DNA of 64,000 nucleotides from the NCBI GenBank assembly GCA_021325335.1, contig JAJPHJ010000067.1, positions 1 to 64,000 of the forward strand. The letters run 5' to 3'. Position numbers and translations under genes: made by a program. Below, piece by piece: positions 7,628 through 16,098 of the stretch; the stretch's first letter is position 1, and each line of letters begins with the position of its first letter. The DNA comes from Pseudomonadota bacterium. Its GTDB lineage: Bacteria > Vulcanimicrobiota > Vulcanimicrobiia > Eremiobacterales > Eremiobacteraceae. Under the pieces are notes generated by a model that made no database searches, was not told where the DNA came from, and saw only the letters and a program-made list of their open reading frames with translations.

Positions 7628-8838
7628 GCGGGCAATGCTTTCTCGGCAAGCGCAGCGTTAAGCGCTACGTTCATGCGAGCCGCAGCATCAGACTCAAGGT
7701 CTGGGCTCATGTGCGAGTAGATGTCAAGCGTCATCCGCGTGGTCGCGTGGCCCAACCGATCGGCCACGACCTTCGGGTGAAGACCTTGCCGTAGCATCTC
7801 GGTGGCAGCGGTGTGCCGCAGTATATGGGAGCCGATGCTGCCGATGCCGGCGGCGATCGCACACTTGCGAAAGTCGCGCGAGAAGTTGTGAGGCTCCCAC
7901 GGCCCGCCGGCAAACCCCGCAAAGACCAGATCGTTGTCGACCCATGCCTCGCCCATACGCAAGCGCTCTTTGTTCTGCCACACGCGATGAGCGACCAGGG
8001 CGTCGATCGCGATCTCTGGCAGCGTCACCACCCGTGTCTTCGCGGTCTTCGGTGCCTTGAAACGCAATGCGCCTTTTGTGCTTTCGAGCGATCGGCGGAC
8101 CGCGAGTCGGCGTCGGTCCAGATCCAAATCCTTCCAGCGCAGCGCGAGCAGCTCGCCGCGTCGCAGACCAGTGGCCAAGAGCGTCAGTATCGGCGCGTAC
8201 ATTCGCGAGCTCGACGCCGCGACGAGCAGTGCTTTGAACTCGTCGGCGCATAGCGCTCTGCGCTCGTTCACTGCAAGCTTTGGGAGTTCAAGGCCGGCCG
8301 CCATGTTGCGGACGACCAGATTGTCATCGAAAGCGCTTTGGAGCGCCCCGCGCAGCACCGTATGGATCTTCCGAATTGTCGCCGACGATAGGCTGGCCCG
8401 CTTGGCTTTGTGTGGCTTCTTGCTCTTACGCGGGAGCCGGCCTTCAGCAAGCCACCGAGAATATTGGGCGCGAATGACTTGACGATCGAGCCGATCGAGC
8501 TTGAGCTTGCCAAATGCTGGAATAAGGCGCTGCTCTATTACAGCTTCGTAATCTTCGCGTGTTCCAAGCTCAAGGTCGGTCTTAGTCGCAAACCACCGAC
8601 GCAGAAAGTGTTCAACATCAAGCTGAGACGGGTTTGAACGAACACCAGCGTCGTGCTCGCGCAGTAGGGAGCGGAGCTCTTTGGCCGCGTCGCGTTCCGT
8701 ACCATAGACGGTTTTTGTGCGGCGTTCGCGCTTGCCGTCAGCGCGTCGGCCGAGCTCTACGAATAGACGCCAACAGCTTGTGTGCTTGTCGGACCCGCGG
8801 ACGCGACGAGTGCCGCGCTTGACCATGTAGCCCTTCAT
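7624..8838 (-). CDS. int: site-specific tyrosine recombinase (phage-type integrase)
   Basis: 404 aa. An N-terminal basic domain (residues 1-60, likely arm-binding), a SAM-like core-binding domain (about 70-180, QLDVEHFLRRWF) and a C-terminal catalytic domain with Arg in TGLRRGELLAL, Lys in PKTAKTRVV, HxxR in HILRHTA, LGH and the nucleophile Tyr in LDIYSH. All catalytic residues appear present. It should integrate and excise the element at tRNA-Val. The ATG overlaps the stop of the upstream XRE gene by four bases (ATGA), so they form one operon from the 9657-9685 promoter. Confidence 0.96.
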   Translation of the reverse strand: MKGYMVKRGTRRVRGSDKHTSCWRLFVELGRRADGKRERRTKTVYGTERDAAKELRSLLREHDAGVRSNPSQLDVEHFLRRWFATKTDLELGTREDYEAVIEQRLIPAFGKLKLDRLDRQVIRAQYSRWLAEGRLPRKSKKPHKAKRASLSSATIRKIHTVLRGALQSAFDDNLVVRNMAAGLELPKLAVNERRALCADEFKALLVAASSSRMYAPILTLLATGLRRGELLALRWKDLDLDRRRLAVRRSLESTKGALRFKAPKTAKTRVVTLPEIAIDALVAHRVWQNKERLRMGEAWVDNDLVFAGFAGGPWEPHNFSRDFRKCAIAAGIGSIGSHILRHTAATEMLRQGLHPKVVADRLGHATTRMTLDIYSHMSPDLESDAAARMNVALNAALAEKALPA

Positions 8839-9626
8839 TGCAGTGTTCCTTTCAGGTCAGCTCGCCGTCCAAGATAGTGGCGAGGGTTTTTCATAACGTC
8901 TTCGATTCTGTTTTTTAGATGTCGCTCAAGGCCACTAGTTGGGATCCCCTTCATTTCCAGCAATGATATTGCGAGGTCGATAAGAACTCGGCTTTCGGAG
9001 AGCGTGAAATACTGCATTGCCGATACCCATATCCCCGATAAGAGGTCCGCCGGAGGACCGCTCACACGCAGTTGGCTCTTGAAATCAAACAATGACGCGA
9101 TCTCATCAGCAAAAGCCTGAAGGGGCCAAGGAACGCCTGGCGGCCAGCCACTGGATTCAGGAACGTCACGCAGTTGGGCTAAGTAGTCTTTGACTTGGAA
9201 CATGGTCAGCAGACGTGCCCGCTCACCAGCATCGAGAGGCTTAAAAAAAGTCCAAAATCGCGCAACCGTCCCAGGCTTGAAATACGCCTGGGCTAGGTCC
9301 AAGCAGTACGAGAGCTGCTTTTCCGCTTTGACGAGTTGAGCCTCGGCGAGAGCCGCCCCGCCGACAAGCTGCAGGTATCCGACCGGTATGCCAAATTTCG
9401 AAGCATAGCTTTCGATCGTCTGAGCACGAGGTGTCTTCCGTCGGAACTGACGGGCAACAGCCGATGCATTCTGCCCCAAGGCTTCCGCAACGCGTTCCTG
9501 TGACAGTCCGCGGTTATGTAAAAGCCTCGCCAATTCTCGCATGACCGCACTTGAGGCTGTTTGGCTTAGCTCGAGCAGTGCATCGTTGATGCGGCCACCC
9601 TCGGGATCTTTGCGTCTCTTTGGCAT
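8835..9626 (-). CDS. XRE-family HTH regulator, probable element repressor
   Basis: 263 aa. Residues about 26-80 form a Cro/C1-type helix-turn-helix (LLHNRGLSQERVAEALGQNASAVARQFRRKTP). The long C-terminal part is helical and not recognised. Its position directly upstream of the integrase and divergent from the excisionase matches the repressor of temperate elements. The start codon lies inside one half of an 8-bp inverted repeat (ATAGGCTA), which supports autoregulation. The translation start may be atypical because AAGGAG is 15 bases or more from the ATG. Confidence 0.85.
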   Translation of the reverse strand: MPKRRKDPEGGRINDALLELSQTASSAVMRELARLLHNRGLSQERVAEALGQNASAVARQFRRKTPRAQTIESYASKFGIPVGYLQLVGGAALAEAQLVKAEKQLSYCLDLAQAYFKPGTVARFWTFFKPLDAGERARLLTMFQVKDYLAQLRDVPESSGWPPGVPWPLQAFADEIASLFDFKSQLRVSGPPADLLSGIWVSAMQYFTLSESRVLIDLAISLLEMKGIPTSGLERHLKNRIEDVMKNPRHYLGRRADLKGTLQ

Positions 9627-9668
9627 AGGCTAGAAATTCTGCTCCTTCTCAGCACAATTATAGCCTAT
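9625..9668. promoter_or_regulatory. inverted repeat operator candidate ATAGGCTA/TAGCCTAT
   Basis: A perfect 8-bp inverted repeat, ATAGGCTA at 9625-9632 and TAGCCTAT at 9661-9668; AATT flanks extend it partly. One half covers the XRE start codon, the other overlaps the spacer and -10 of the minus-strand promoter and sits near the likely plus-strand promoter of the excisionase. This is where a switch repressor would act; the binding protein is inferred to be the XRE product. Confidence 0.5.
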
Positions 9669-9685
9669 TATACTGGACTAATCAA
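9657..9685 (-). promoter_or_regulatory. sigma70-type promoter for XRE-integrase operon
   Basis: On the minus strand TTGATT (9680-9685) and TATAAT (9657-9662) are separated by exactly 17 bases, close to the sigma70 consensus. The start of transcription would be near 9650, leaving a short leader before the XRE ATG. Confidence 0.65.
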
Positions 9686-9706
9686 CTCCGGCCCAAAGGA
9701 GCGATT

Positions 9707-9931
9707 ATGCCCAAGTCCAGCCAGGTTCTCGACAAGCCAGGAGCTAGCGACAATCTTCGCGCCACGCTCGACATCGGCGTCGTCTCGCAGATTCTTGGGA
9801 TCTCGCGCGACAAGCTCTATGACATGGTGCGCAAGGATCAGTTCCCCGCCATCAAGTGTGGACAGCGCTACGTCGTCAGTAAGGCAGTCGTCGATCGGAT
9901 CCTGAGCGGCGAGATCGTCTTGAAGCAATAA
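9707..9931 (+). CDS. xis: excisionase-family HTH protein
   Basis: 74 aa with a MerR-like/HTH_17 excisionase domain: LDIGVVSQILGISRDKLYDMVRKDQFPAIKCGQRYVVSKAVVDRIL. AAAGGAG lies seven bases before the ATG. It is divergent from the XRE-integrase operon and is followed by a stem-loop, the usual place for a directionality factor. Such proteins bend att DNA and favour excision. A role as a transcription factor for the downstream operon is also possible. Confidence 0.85.
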   Translation: MPKSSQVLDKPGASDNLRATLDIGVVSQILGISRDKLYDMVRKDQFPAIKCGQRYVVSKAVVDRILSGEIVLKQ

Positions 9932-9934
9932 GAA

Positions 9935-9958
9935 ACCCGCTGGCGCCAACCAGCGGGT
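9935..9958 (+). terminator. stem-loop after excisionase gene
   Basis: ACCCGCTGG and CCAGCGGGT form a perfect 9-bp stem with a 6-base loop four bases after the excisionase stop. The downstream tail (CTTGACTAG) has few T residues, so termination may be partial and allow read-through into the replication operon. Confidence 0.6.
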
Positions 9959-9977
9959 CTTGACTAGGAGAGTTTCC

Positions 9978-10283
9978 GTGGGCCAGTTTTCGAGTCGCGA
10001 ACGCGGCTCCTTTCAGAGCATCCGCCAACGCAAGGCGATTGAGTCTGCGCGCTCTGTCTCAGTCGAGACACAGTTCGCTCCGGTGCGTGCCGCGCTCGAG
10101 CGGGCTCGCTTCAAGAAAGCATCCACGCCAGAAGAGCGCAAGGCGTGGCTTGAACGCCGGGCGGCTGAGATTCACGCAGAACTGCGCCGCGATCCGGAAG
10201 CCTGCGCCTTCGGCGGTTTGTGGTTCGACGCGCGGGAGCAGGCTCAACGCGAGTACGACGAGTTAGAGTCCTCGACGCAATGA
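9978..10283 (+). CDS. basic helical hypothetical protein (101 aa)
   Basis: GTG 9978 has AGGAGA eight bases upstream and is preferred to the TTG at 9960 used in the track. The protein is rich in Arg, Glu and Ala and looks like extended helices (PVRAALERARFKKASTPEERKAWL). No family is recognised. Its stop overlaps the primase start by four bases (ATGA), so it heads the replication operon; a DNA-binding or primase-partner role is only a guess. Confidence 0.7.
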   Translation: MGQFSSRERGSFQSIRQRKAIESARSVSVETQFAPVRAALERARFKKASTPEERKAWLERRAAEIHAELRRDPEACAFGGLWFDAREQAQREYDELESSTQ

Positions 10284-12355
10284 TAGCAAGCGTCGCCGAC
10301 ACCTATGCGGCTATCACAGGCGTTCGGCAAGGGAAGCGCCGGGGCCATGAGATTGCCGTGTCATGCGTTCGCCGCGAGAACCATAGCCACGGCGATGCTA
10401 ACCCCTCGTTGCGGATCAACCCTGACAAGGACACGTGGTTCTGCGACGTATGCGCCACGGGCGGACAATCGATCGACCTCGCCGTCCATGCAGGTATCGC
10501 GAGCAACGAAGAGGCCGCCAAAGCATGGATGCGTGAGCGCGGGCTCATAACGGACACCGCTCACTGCGTTGAGCGTTACGCCTACGACGACGCCCCGGAC
10601 GACGAGCAGTTCACAAATGGGGCCGTCGATCGTATAGAGCCAGGAAGAAATGGCGAAGCCAAATCCTTCCTGCAATACCGCCGGCTGGCAAACGGTGAAC
10701 TTGAGAAAAAACTCAACGGCAAGAAGCTGCCCCTTTACCATCGCCGGGAAGTCGTCACAGCAGCCCAAGCGGGCAAGGCCATCTTCCTCGTCGAGGGTGA
10801 GCGCAAGTGTGATCGGCTACGCGCGGCCTTGCGAGAGGCGGCCAACGATTCCGCCGTTACGACGATTGCTGGCGGCACAAACGGGAAGCTCCTGCCGAAA
10901 ATGGCGGCCGATCTTTGCGGGGCGAGCAGAGTCATCGTCGTTTGTGATTCAGACGAAGTTGGTCGCAGCACCGCACAAAAGCGCGCTCAAGCGGTCGCCG
11001 ATTCTTATCCGAATATCGAAGTGCGTGTCGTCGATCTCTTTGCAGATCGGAGCGATGGGAGCGATGTACAAGACTGGCTTAATGAACTGCACACCGTTGA
11101 AGAGTTGCTGGTGCTCGTGCGAAGTGCGCGTTCGATTTCGCGTACCCAGAACGTCGAGTCTTCGCAGTCAGCGCGCTTCATCCGGGCGAGCGACCTGCTC
11201 GCCGAATCCGACGGCGACGATCTCACCTTTGTTCTTGAAGGCCTTCTCCCAACAGGAGGCACTGCGATTCTCGCCGGCCGACCCAAGGGCGGCAAATCAA
11301 CCCTTGCGCTAAATCTCGCGCTTCGGGTCGCTCGTGGCGAGTCGTTTCTAAGCCGGCAGACCGAAAAGGGGCCAGTGCTGTACCTGGCGCTCGAAGGTGC
11401 TCGCGGCGGTTGGAAATCGTCACTTCGAAAGCTCGCGATCACAGCAGACGACGATCTGTACTTTTGCATCGAGCGCGCTCCCGCCGGAGCAATCGCATGG
11501 CTGCGCAAGGCGATAGAAGAGCATCGCCCAGTGCTCGTTATCGTAGACACGGCGCAGAGGCTGCTGGGCGTCAAGCAGTCCAACGACTACTCCGAGACTT
11601 CCAATGCCTTCGATGCCGTGATTGAGCTCGCGCGGCAAAGCGGGTCCGCTTTGCTCTTGCTCCACCATTCCGGCAAGAACCGCCACGATCAAATCGTGGA
11701 TGAGATCCTCGGCAGCACCGCCTGGGCTGCAACTGTGGACACCGTGATCGTGCTCAAGCGCACCGAACATTACCGGTCGATCGCAAGCGACCAGCGCTTC
11801 GGTGAGAACCTATCCGACACCGTGCTCACGTTCGACCCCGACAGCTTGCGCGTCGATTCGACCGGTGAGAGCAAGGAGGCCGCTGAGGTCCGGCTCGCCC
11901 GGCAGGCCATCGTCGGATTCATGGATCGACTTGCCTCTGAGAAGCCAGATGAGATGCCGGACACGAGCACCATCTTGGCGGCAATCCCAGGCCGCAAGCA
12001 GCACATCTTGGCGGCCCTTGCTGCGTCCACGGATGAAGGCCAGCTCGAACGTTCCGGCAGCGGCAAAAAGGGCGACCCGTACAGGTACAAATCCAGATTC
12101 GGTTCCGCGGTTCCCAGTATATGTCAGGAACCGCAAAACCGAATCCGCGAAATGACCTCAAAGCCCGATGAAATAGAGCGCAATTCGGTTCCCGGCGTTC
12201 CGGCCTCTTCGAGCACCTTCGGAACCGCATTGGGAACCGAATTCGAGCACCCGGTGGAGAGCCCTCAGACGAGCAACGGAAAGGCGCGTGCCGGGCTGCC
12301 TTTTGCAGACCTCGCACGGGCCGACGAGCCGAGCCGCGAGCTTCACGATCTGTGA
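10280..12355 (+). CDS. primase-helicase: CHC2 zinc finger, TOPRIM and RepA-like AAA ATPase
   Basis: 691 aa from ATG 10280. A CHC2-like zinc domain comes first (NHSHGDANPSL, WFCDVCATGG), then a TOPRIM domain (IFLVEGERKCDRL, VIVVCDSDEVG) and a RecA-fold RepA/DnaB-like ATPase with Walker A AGRPKGGKST, Walker B VLVIVDTAQ and LLLLHHSGK. The fused primase-helicase would start replication or copy maintenance of the excised element. The C-terminal 100 residues are low in conserved motifs. ATGA overlap at the front and GTGA/TGATG overlap at the end place it in a tight operon. Confidence 0.93.
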   Translation: MIASVADTYAAITGVRQGKRRGHEIAVSCVRRENHSHGDANPSLRINPDKDTWFCDVCATGGQSIDLAVHAGIASNEEAAKAWMRERGLITDTAHCVERYAYDDAPDDEQFTNGAVDRIEPGRNGEAKSFLQYRRLANGELEKKLNGKKLPLYHRREVVTAAQAGKAIFLVEGERKCDRLRAALREAANDSAVTTIAGGTNGKLLPKMAADLCGASRVIVVCDSDEVGRSTAQKRAQAVADSYPNIEVRVVDLFADRSDGSDVQDWLNELHTVEELLVLVRSARSISRTQNVESSQSARFIRASDLLAESDGDDLTFVLEGLLPTGGTAILAGRPKGGKSTLALNLALRVARGESFLSRQTEKGPVLYLALEGARGGWKSSLRKLAITADDDLYFCIERAPAGAIAWLRKAIEEHRPVLVIVDTAQRLLGVKQSNDYSETSNAFDAVIELARQSGSALLLLHHSGKNRHDQIVDEILGSTAWAATVDTVIVLKRTEHYRSIASDQRFGENLSDTVLTFDPDSLRVDSTGESKEAAEVRLARQAIVGFMDRLASEKPDEMPDTSTILAAIPGRKQHILAALAASTDEGQLERSGSGKKGDPYRYKSRFGSAVPSICQEPQNRIREMTSKPDEIERNSVPGVPASSSTFGTALGTEFEHPVESPQTSNGKARAGLPFADLARADEPSRELHDL

Positions 12356-12636
12356 TGACCCTGTCAGGCCTCTTGGCCCGGATCCGCGAGCTCGACATCG
12401 TACTCGAGCGCAACGGTGACCTTCTAAGGGTTGACGCGCCGCCGGGAGCCGTTACGGAAGCACTGCGTGCGGAACTAATTGTCCACAAGGCTGAGATCCT
12501 GACTCTCATCGACGCCGGCGAAGAGCCTTCACTCGACGTCCTCCATCCGTACTTTGTCGACATCGCGCTGCTCTGGCGCGACCGCGCCCTCAAGAAGCGA
12601 GATCGCACACTCGACCTCCCGGGGCTATCAGCGTGA
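12355..12636 (+). CDS. TubC N-terminal docking-domain-like protein
   Basis: 93 aa. MTLSGLLARIRELDIVLERNGDLLRVDAPPGAVTEALRAEL is the compact beta-alpha pattern of the TubC N-terminal domain, known as a docking domain of synthases and common as a small free-standing protein next to primases of mobile elements. ATG overlaps the primase stop as TGATG; a GTG at 12352 is an alternative. Its role here is unknown; proximity suggests a replication accessory. Confidence 0.75.
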   Translation: MTLSGLLARIRELDIVLERNGDLLRVDAPPGAVTEALRAELIVHKAEILTLIDAGEEPSLDVLHPYFVDIALLWRDRALKKRDRTLDLPGLSA

Positions 12637-12749
12637 AAGGCCACGCGTTGAAGCGCGAACGATGCGAACCACTCACCGGTGGGCTCATAGGGGTATATAC
12701 CCCTATCTCCGGCGTTTACAGGCAGGCTGTAGATCGACAGCATGACTAG
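12633..12749 (+). CDS. tiny ORF in overlapping operon (38 aa)
   Basis: GTG 12633 overlaps the TGA of the preceding gene by four bases, and its TAG overlaps the next gene's ATG by eight bases, exactly the spacing used throughout this operon. It reads MKGHALKRERCEPLTGGLIG... and contains a 20-bp palindrome in its middle. No domain is recognisable. It could equally be an untranslated spacer whose function is the palindrome. Confidence 0.3.
   Translation: MKGHALKRERCEPLTGGLIGVYTPISGVYRQAVDRQHD
12687..12706. repeat. perfect 20-bp palindrome
   Basis: ATAGGGGTATATACCCCTAT is its own reverse complement over all 20 bases. It lies between the TubC-like and zinc-finger genes, downstream of the primase-helicase. 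Candidate roles are an operator for a dimeric regulator or part of an origin of replication. There is no T-tract, so a terminator is unlikely. Confidence 0.75.
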
Positions 12750-12960
12750 CTGCGTCGTGTGCGGCGATCCCATTTCGCAGATCCGCGAGGATCACGCGCA
12801 TGCATGCAAGCGACAACCGCTGTACTGCAGTGCCCATTGCCGCAATCTTGCGCGCACCTCTCGCTACTGGTCGCGAAAGTTGAAGACCGAGGCAAGCGAG
12901 AACGGTTCACACGTGAACGGACAGCGCAAGGAAGTCACCAATGCCGATCCCGTGGTCTGA
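12742..12960 (+). CDS. small zinc-finger protein (72 aa)
   Basis: CVVCG at residues 4-8 and YCSAHCRN at about 28-35 give a Cys4/Cys-His zinc-binding layout, followed by aromatic and basic residues (SRYWSRKLK). The layout recalls small zinc-finger proteins coded in phages for DNA or RNA binding. It overlaps the neighbouring genes on both sides (8 and 20 bp). No obvious strong RBS, which agrees with coupled translation. Confidence 0.65.
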   Translation: MTSCVVCGDPISQIREDHAHACKRQPLYCSAHCRNLARTSRYWSRKLKTEASENGSHVNGQRKEVTNADPVV

Positions 12961-15430
12961 GATTCCGACCAAGAAGAACAGCTCGAGATTAGACCCAAGC
13001 GTTATCGCACACATCCGTGCCTCTCTCGCCCGCCAGTCGCAGACGCCGGCCGCAGCCTCTGAATCCCCGCCCGGACCCGTCATCGACCTGAGCAAGGCAA
13101 AAGCCGAGGGAAGTACGGGCGCCCCTGGGCCGATCATCGACTCTTCGATTTCATCGGACGTGCTCGGCTACATGCGCCAGCACTTGGGTGACATGGCAGG
13201 CGACACAGGCCGCGCCTTCACAAAGTTCGCGGATCTCCTAGCCAGACCGTCCGAAGCAAACCTCGCTCGTCATCGCGAGAGCTCTGGTTCCGCCGACTTG
13301 GCCGGTCAGCATCGTGGCTTTTGGCGGACGCTCGTGCATGGTGAGTCTCCCGGACAATATCAGTCGGACACGCAGCTTGCGTATAACCAGATCGCCAAGC
13401 TCTTTGGACAGGATCCGAGCAAGGAGAAGTCCTGGCAGCGCGACTGGGTAGACCCGATGCTCGTGCAAACGCTCTATGATCCCACCGTCGTCCTGGGTCG
13501 AGCCGGAGCCGGAGAAAGACTTTTCGGCACTGCCGAGCGTTACGGGTTACCGGCGGTCGTCAAGAGCTCGAACAAACTCGCGCGACTAGCCGCTGGCATG
13601 GCGAGCAAAGTAAGCCCGCAACTCGGCCAAGGCGTCGAGTCCGGGGCCCGCATCTTCGGCAACCTCGCCGCCGCGCCGTTTGAGTTCTTCGGCGTGCATG
13701 GCCCGACGAAGCTGCGCCTTGCCTCTCGACCTGGAGCACAAGGATGGAACTGGCTCGAGGACTACCAGCACGCGGCGCTTGGCGCAAAGAGCGCAGCCAA
13801 CCGCGGAGCGCAGATCGCCAACCTCATGCATCGAGCCTATGACGACGCGGTCGAGGGTCTAAGCGATCGTCAGTATCTTACGATCGTCCGGGCGATCAAC
13901 GGCGGCAAGGTGAACCTGTTACCGAGGGCGCTTCGAGGCCGAGCCCAAGCGATCGAGCAAATCTTCGACACAATGCCCGGCGTCGCCGGGACCCGCCGCT
14001 CGCAAGCGATGCTCGCGCAAAGCGGCTTCGTACTGCCAGACTGGGCCGAAGAGTTCAAGCCATCAAGAGCGCTCGGTACGCGCAAAGAGACACAGTTCCG
14101 CGAGGCCTATCACCCGGTGCCGCACTCCGAAGAAGCCGGTCTGGCATCACCGGGCAAGTTCCGCAAGCGCTATCAGATCCAAAATCCCTTGACGTATCGC
14201 AACCCCCAACTGTTGCGCCGCTCAGGCCAAGCACAGATCGTCTCGCATCCGGACCTCTACAAAGAGGCCGCGCACAAAGCGATCGAACGGTTTGGTCGAG
14301 AGTACGGCGCCGCTGTTGGCCGGCGCAATCTCAAGACGGCGTTCGGCGCGCGACGATGGGCGGATATTCCCGCGGCGATTCGAGGCACGACCGGATCGGG
14401 CGAAGGTGGCATGTTCGCATCCAAGCTCGCCCTGCCAGCCGACAAGCCTTCTCGTTTTGCCGACGTAGCGCAGAGTCTCTCGAAGTACCAGGACTGGTAC
14501 AAAGCGCCGTGGTTCTACAGCGAGTTCCCGCACCAAGCGAACATCTCAAGCCTACTCGCGAGCAGAGATCCAAAGCTCGTGCCGGCAGCGCTCAAGCTCT
14601 ACGGCCGCCTGCTCGGCATGGCGCCAGCTCAACGCGAGCGCGAACTCGCTGACGTACTCGGGGCGGGAGCGACGTCGCTGCGCAGCGTCGAGCGCCAGAC
14701 GCCAGAAATAGAAGTGGCCATGCGCTCGGGGAATAAGACGGCGCGCAATGTCGGCAAGTGGTATGCCGGCGTTTCACATCGCTTGTGGACCTTCGACGAC
14801 GCGGCCAAGGCCTTGCTTTACCGCAAGCTCATCAGACAGGGCATGAAGCCGCACGAAGCGGCCTATGAGGTCAACGCGAGCCTCGTCGACTACTCGACGC
14901 TCTCACCTGCAGCCCAGACAGCGCGGTCGTTCCTTGTACCGTTTGCGAGCTGGCAATCAAAGTTCCGCCCTGCGCTTGCGCGCAATGTCTTGCAGCACCC
15001 GGAAAGCGCCGCCTTTCTCTCTCGCGTATCGCCCGCGCTCACCGGCGGCGAACAGTCCGCGGCCGGCAAGAAGTATCGGTCGTACGGCCCACTCGCCACG
15101 CTGGCGCGAGAGCTATCACTTCCCGGGGGAGGCTATTCCGCAGCGCGATCGGCAATGGGTCCACTTGCGCGCACGGCTGCGAGCCTAACGCACCTGCGTC
15201 CTGAGAGCTACCGCGGCAAGAACTATTTCACATACGGACAGAGCCCGCTGCTGTACGGGGCGGAAAACATTCCGCCCGGAGTTGGCCCCGCACTCAGCCT
15301 CTTCGGCGTCGGTCCTTTTTCCAAGTACAACGCCAAGCAAAGCGCGGGGCAGTGGCTGAAGCACCTCCCCGCCGACGTGCTCAAGAATCTGCTTGAGTCG
15401 TGGACGCGCACGTATCAAGTGGGCAACTAA
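12941..15430 (+). CDS. 829-aa phage/polyvalent-type large protein
   Basis: The largest gene of the element; AAGGAAG lies just before the ATG. No signal peptide or catalytic motif was seen. The C-terminal third (TFDDAAKALLYRKLIRQGMK, then VDYSTLSPAAQTARSFLVPFASWQSKF) has the pattern of the large polyvalent protein-associated domains found at the ends of very long phage and plasmid proteins, which are thought to enter cells with the DNA. Repeated Gly/Ala-rich helical segments precede it. Family placement is inference; a virion-associated or internal scaffolding protein is the alternative. Capsid genes are absent nearby. Confidence 0.7.
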   Translation: MPIPWSEIPTKKNSSRLDPSVIAHIRASLARQSQTPAAASESPPGPVIDLSKAKAEGSTGAPGPIIDSSISSDVLGYMRQHLGDMAGDTGRAFTKFADLLARPSEANLARHRESSGSADLAGQHRGFWRTLVHGESPGQYQSDTQLAYNQIAKLFGQDPSKEKSWQRDWVDPMLVQTLYDPTVVLGRAGAGERLFGTAERYGLPAVVKSSNKLARLAAGMASKVSPQLGQGVESGARIFGNLAAAPFEFFGVHGPTKLRLASRPGAQGWNWLEDYQHAALGAKSAANRGAQIANLMHRAYDDAVEGLSDRQYLTIVRAINGGKVNLLPRALRGRAQAIEQIFDTMPGVAGTRRSQAMLAQSGFVLPDWAEEFKPSRALGTRKETQFREAYHPVPHSEEAGLASPGKFRKRYQIQNPLTYRNPQLLRRSGQAQIVSHPDLYKEAAHKAIERFGREYGAAVGRRNLKTAFGARRWADIPAAIRGTTGSGEGGMFASKLALPADKPSRFADVAQSLSKYQDWYKAPWFYSEFPHQANISSLLASRDPKLVPAALKLYGRLLGMAPAQRERELADVLGAGATSLRSVERQTPEIEVAMRSGNKTARNVGKWYAGVSHRLWTFDDAAKALLYRKLIRQGMKPHEAAYEVNASLVDYSTLSPAAQTARSFLVPFASWQSKFRPALARNVLQHPESAAFLSRVSPALTGGEQSAAGKKYRSYGPLATLARELSLPGGGYSAARSAMGPLARTAASLTHLRPESYRGKNYFTYGQSPLLYGAENIPPGVGPALSLFGVGPFSKYNAKQSAGQWLKHLPADVLKNLLESWTRTYQVGN

Positions 15431-15439
15431 GGTCGACTG

Positions 15440-15787
15440 TCATTTCTTCGCTTCGTTCTCGTACCAGCGATATTGCTTAGCAGCTCGCTCGAGCGCCGAC
15501 CGAATCGCCGGCAGCGGATCACCCAGCGGATCTCTTTGCACGGCAACCGCGATCTGGAGTCCGAGGCCGACACCAACGTCGAAGCCTGCGCTCTGCCCGC
15601 TAAGGCGTATACGATCATCGTCTGCAAACATGAGGGCCCAGGCGTTGTTGCCGACGCCTAATTCGGGATCGACATCGTCTTTGAGTTTCCTAAGCCAGTA
15701 GCAACCTTGACATTCAATGGGCGACTGTGAGAAAAGCTCCGCGTACTCTGCTTGTGATTGATCCCAATTCCTGAGCGCTTGTTCCAT
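15440..15787 (-). CDS. hypothetical protein (115 aa)
   Basis: ATG 15787 is preceded by AAAGGAG, so it is chosen over the longer track ORF. It reads MEQALRNWDQSQAEYAELF, has one CxxC (ECQGCYW), a Gly/Val-rich centre (GFDVGVGLGLQIAVAV) and ends QYRWYENEAKK. No family recognised. It converges on the 829-aa gene within the element. Confidence 0.55.
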   Translation of the reverse strand: MEQALRNWDQSQAEYAELFSQSPIECQGCYWLRKLKDDVDPELGVGNNAWALMFADDDRIRLSGQSAGFDVGVGLGLQIAVAVQRDPLGDPLPAIRSALERAAKQYRWYENEAKK

Positions 15788-16098
15788 GGTGGAGCTCCTT
15801 TGTTGACGCCTAGCAGGCGCGAGCGAACGCGCATCCCGACGGTTTCGACGCTGGCGTCTGAAGATGCCTATCAAGGCGACGCGTGCGATAGGTCGGGGAA
15901 ACCTGTCGCAGCTTGATGGTGATTGAGTTGTCCAAGTGTCTTGCTAATGCGCAAACAATTTGGGCTCATCGCATTGAATGCTCGACGCCAAAAGAAATTT
16001 TTCTTGTTGCTAATGGACGCCGCGTGTCTGTGCGCTGGAGATGCGCGGCGGACATCGAAGGACACATCAAGACCGCGGAACACCCAAAGGAGCGACCG
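15788..16098. other. intergenic stretch between divergent cargo genes
   Basis: About 310 bp between the starts of two divergent genes. The track frames that run through it are open only by chance and lack RBSs at their first codons. It should hold promoters for both flanking genes; no strong -35/-10 pair or repeat was recognised. Confidence 0.5.
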
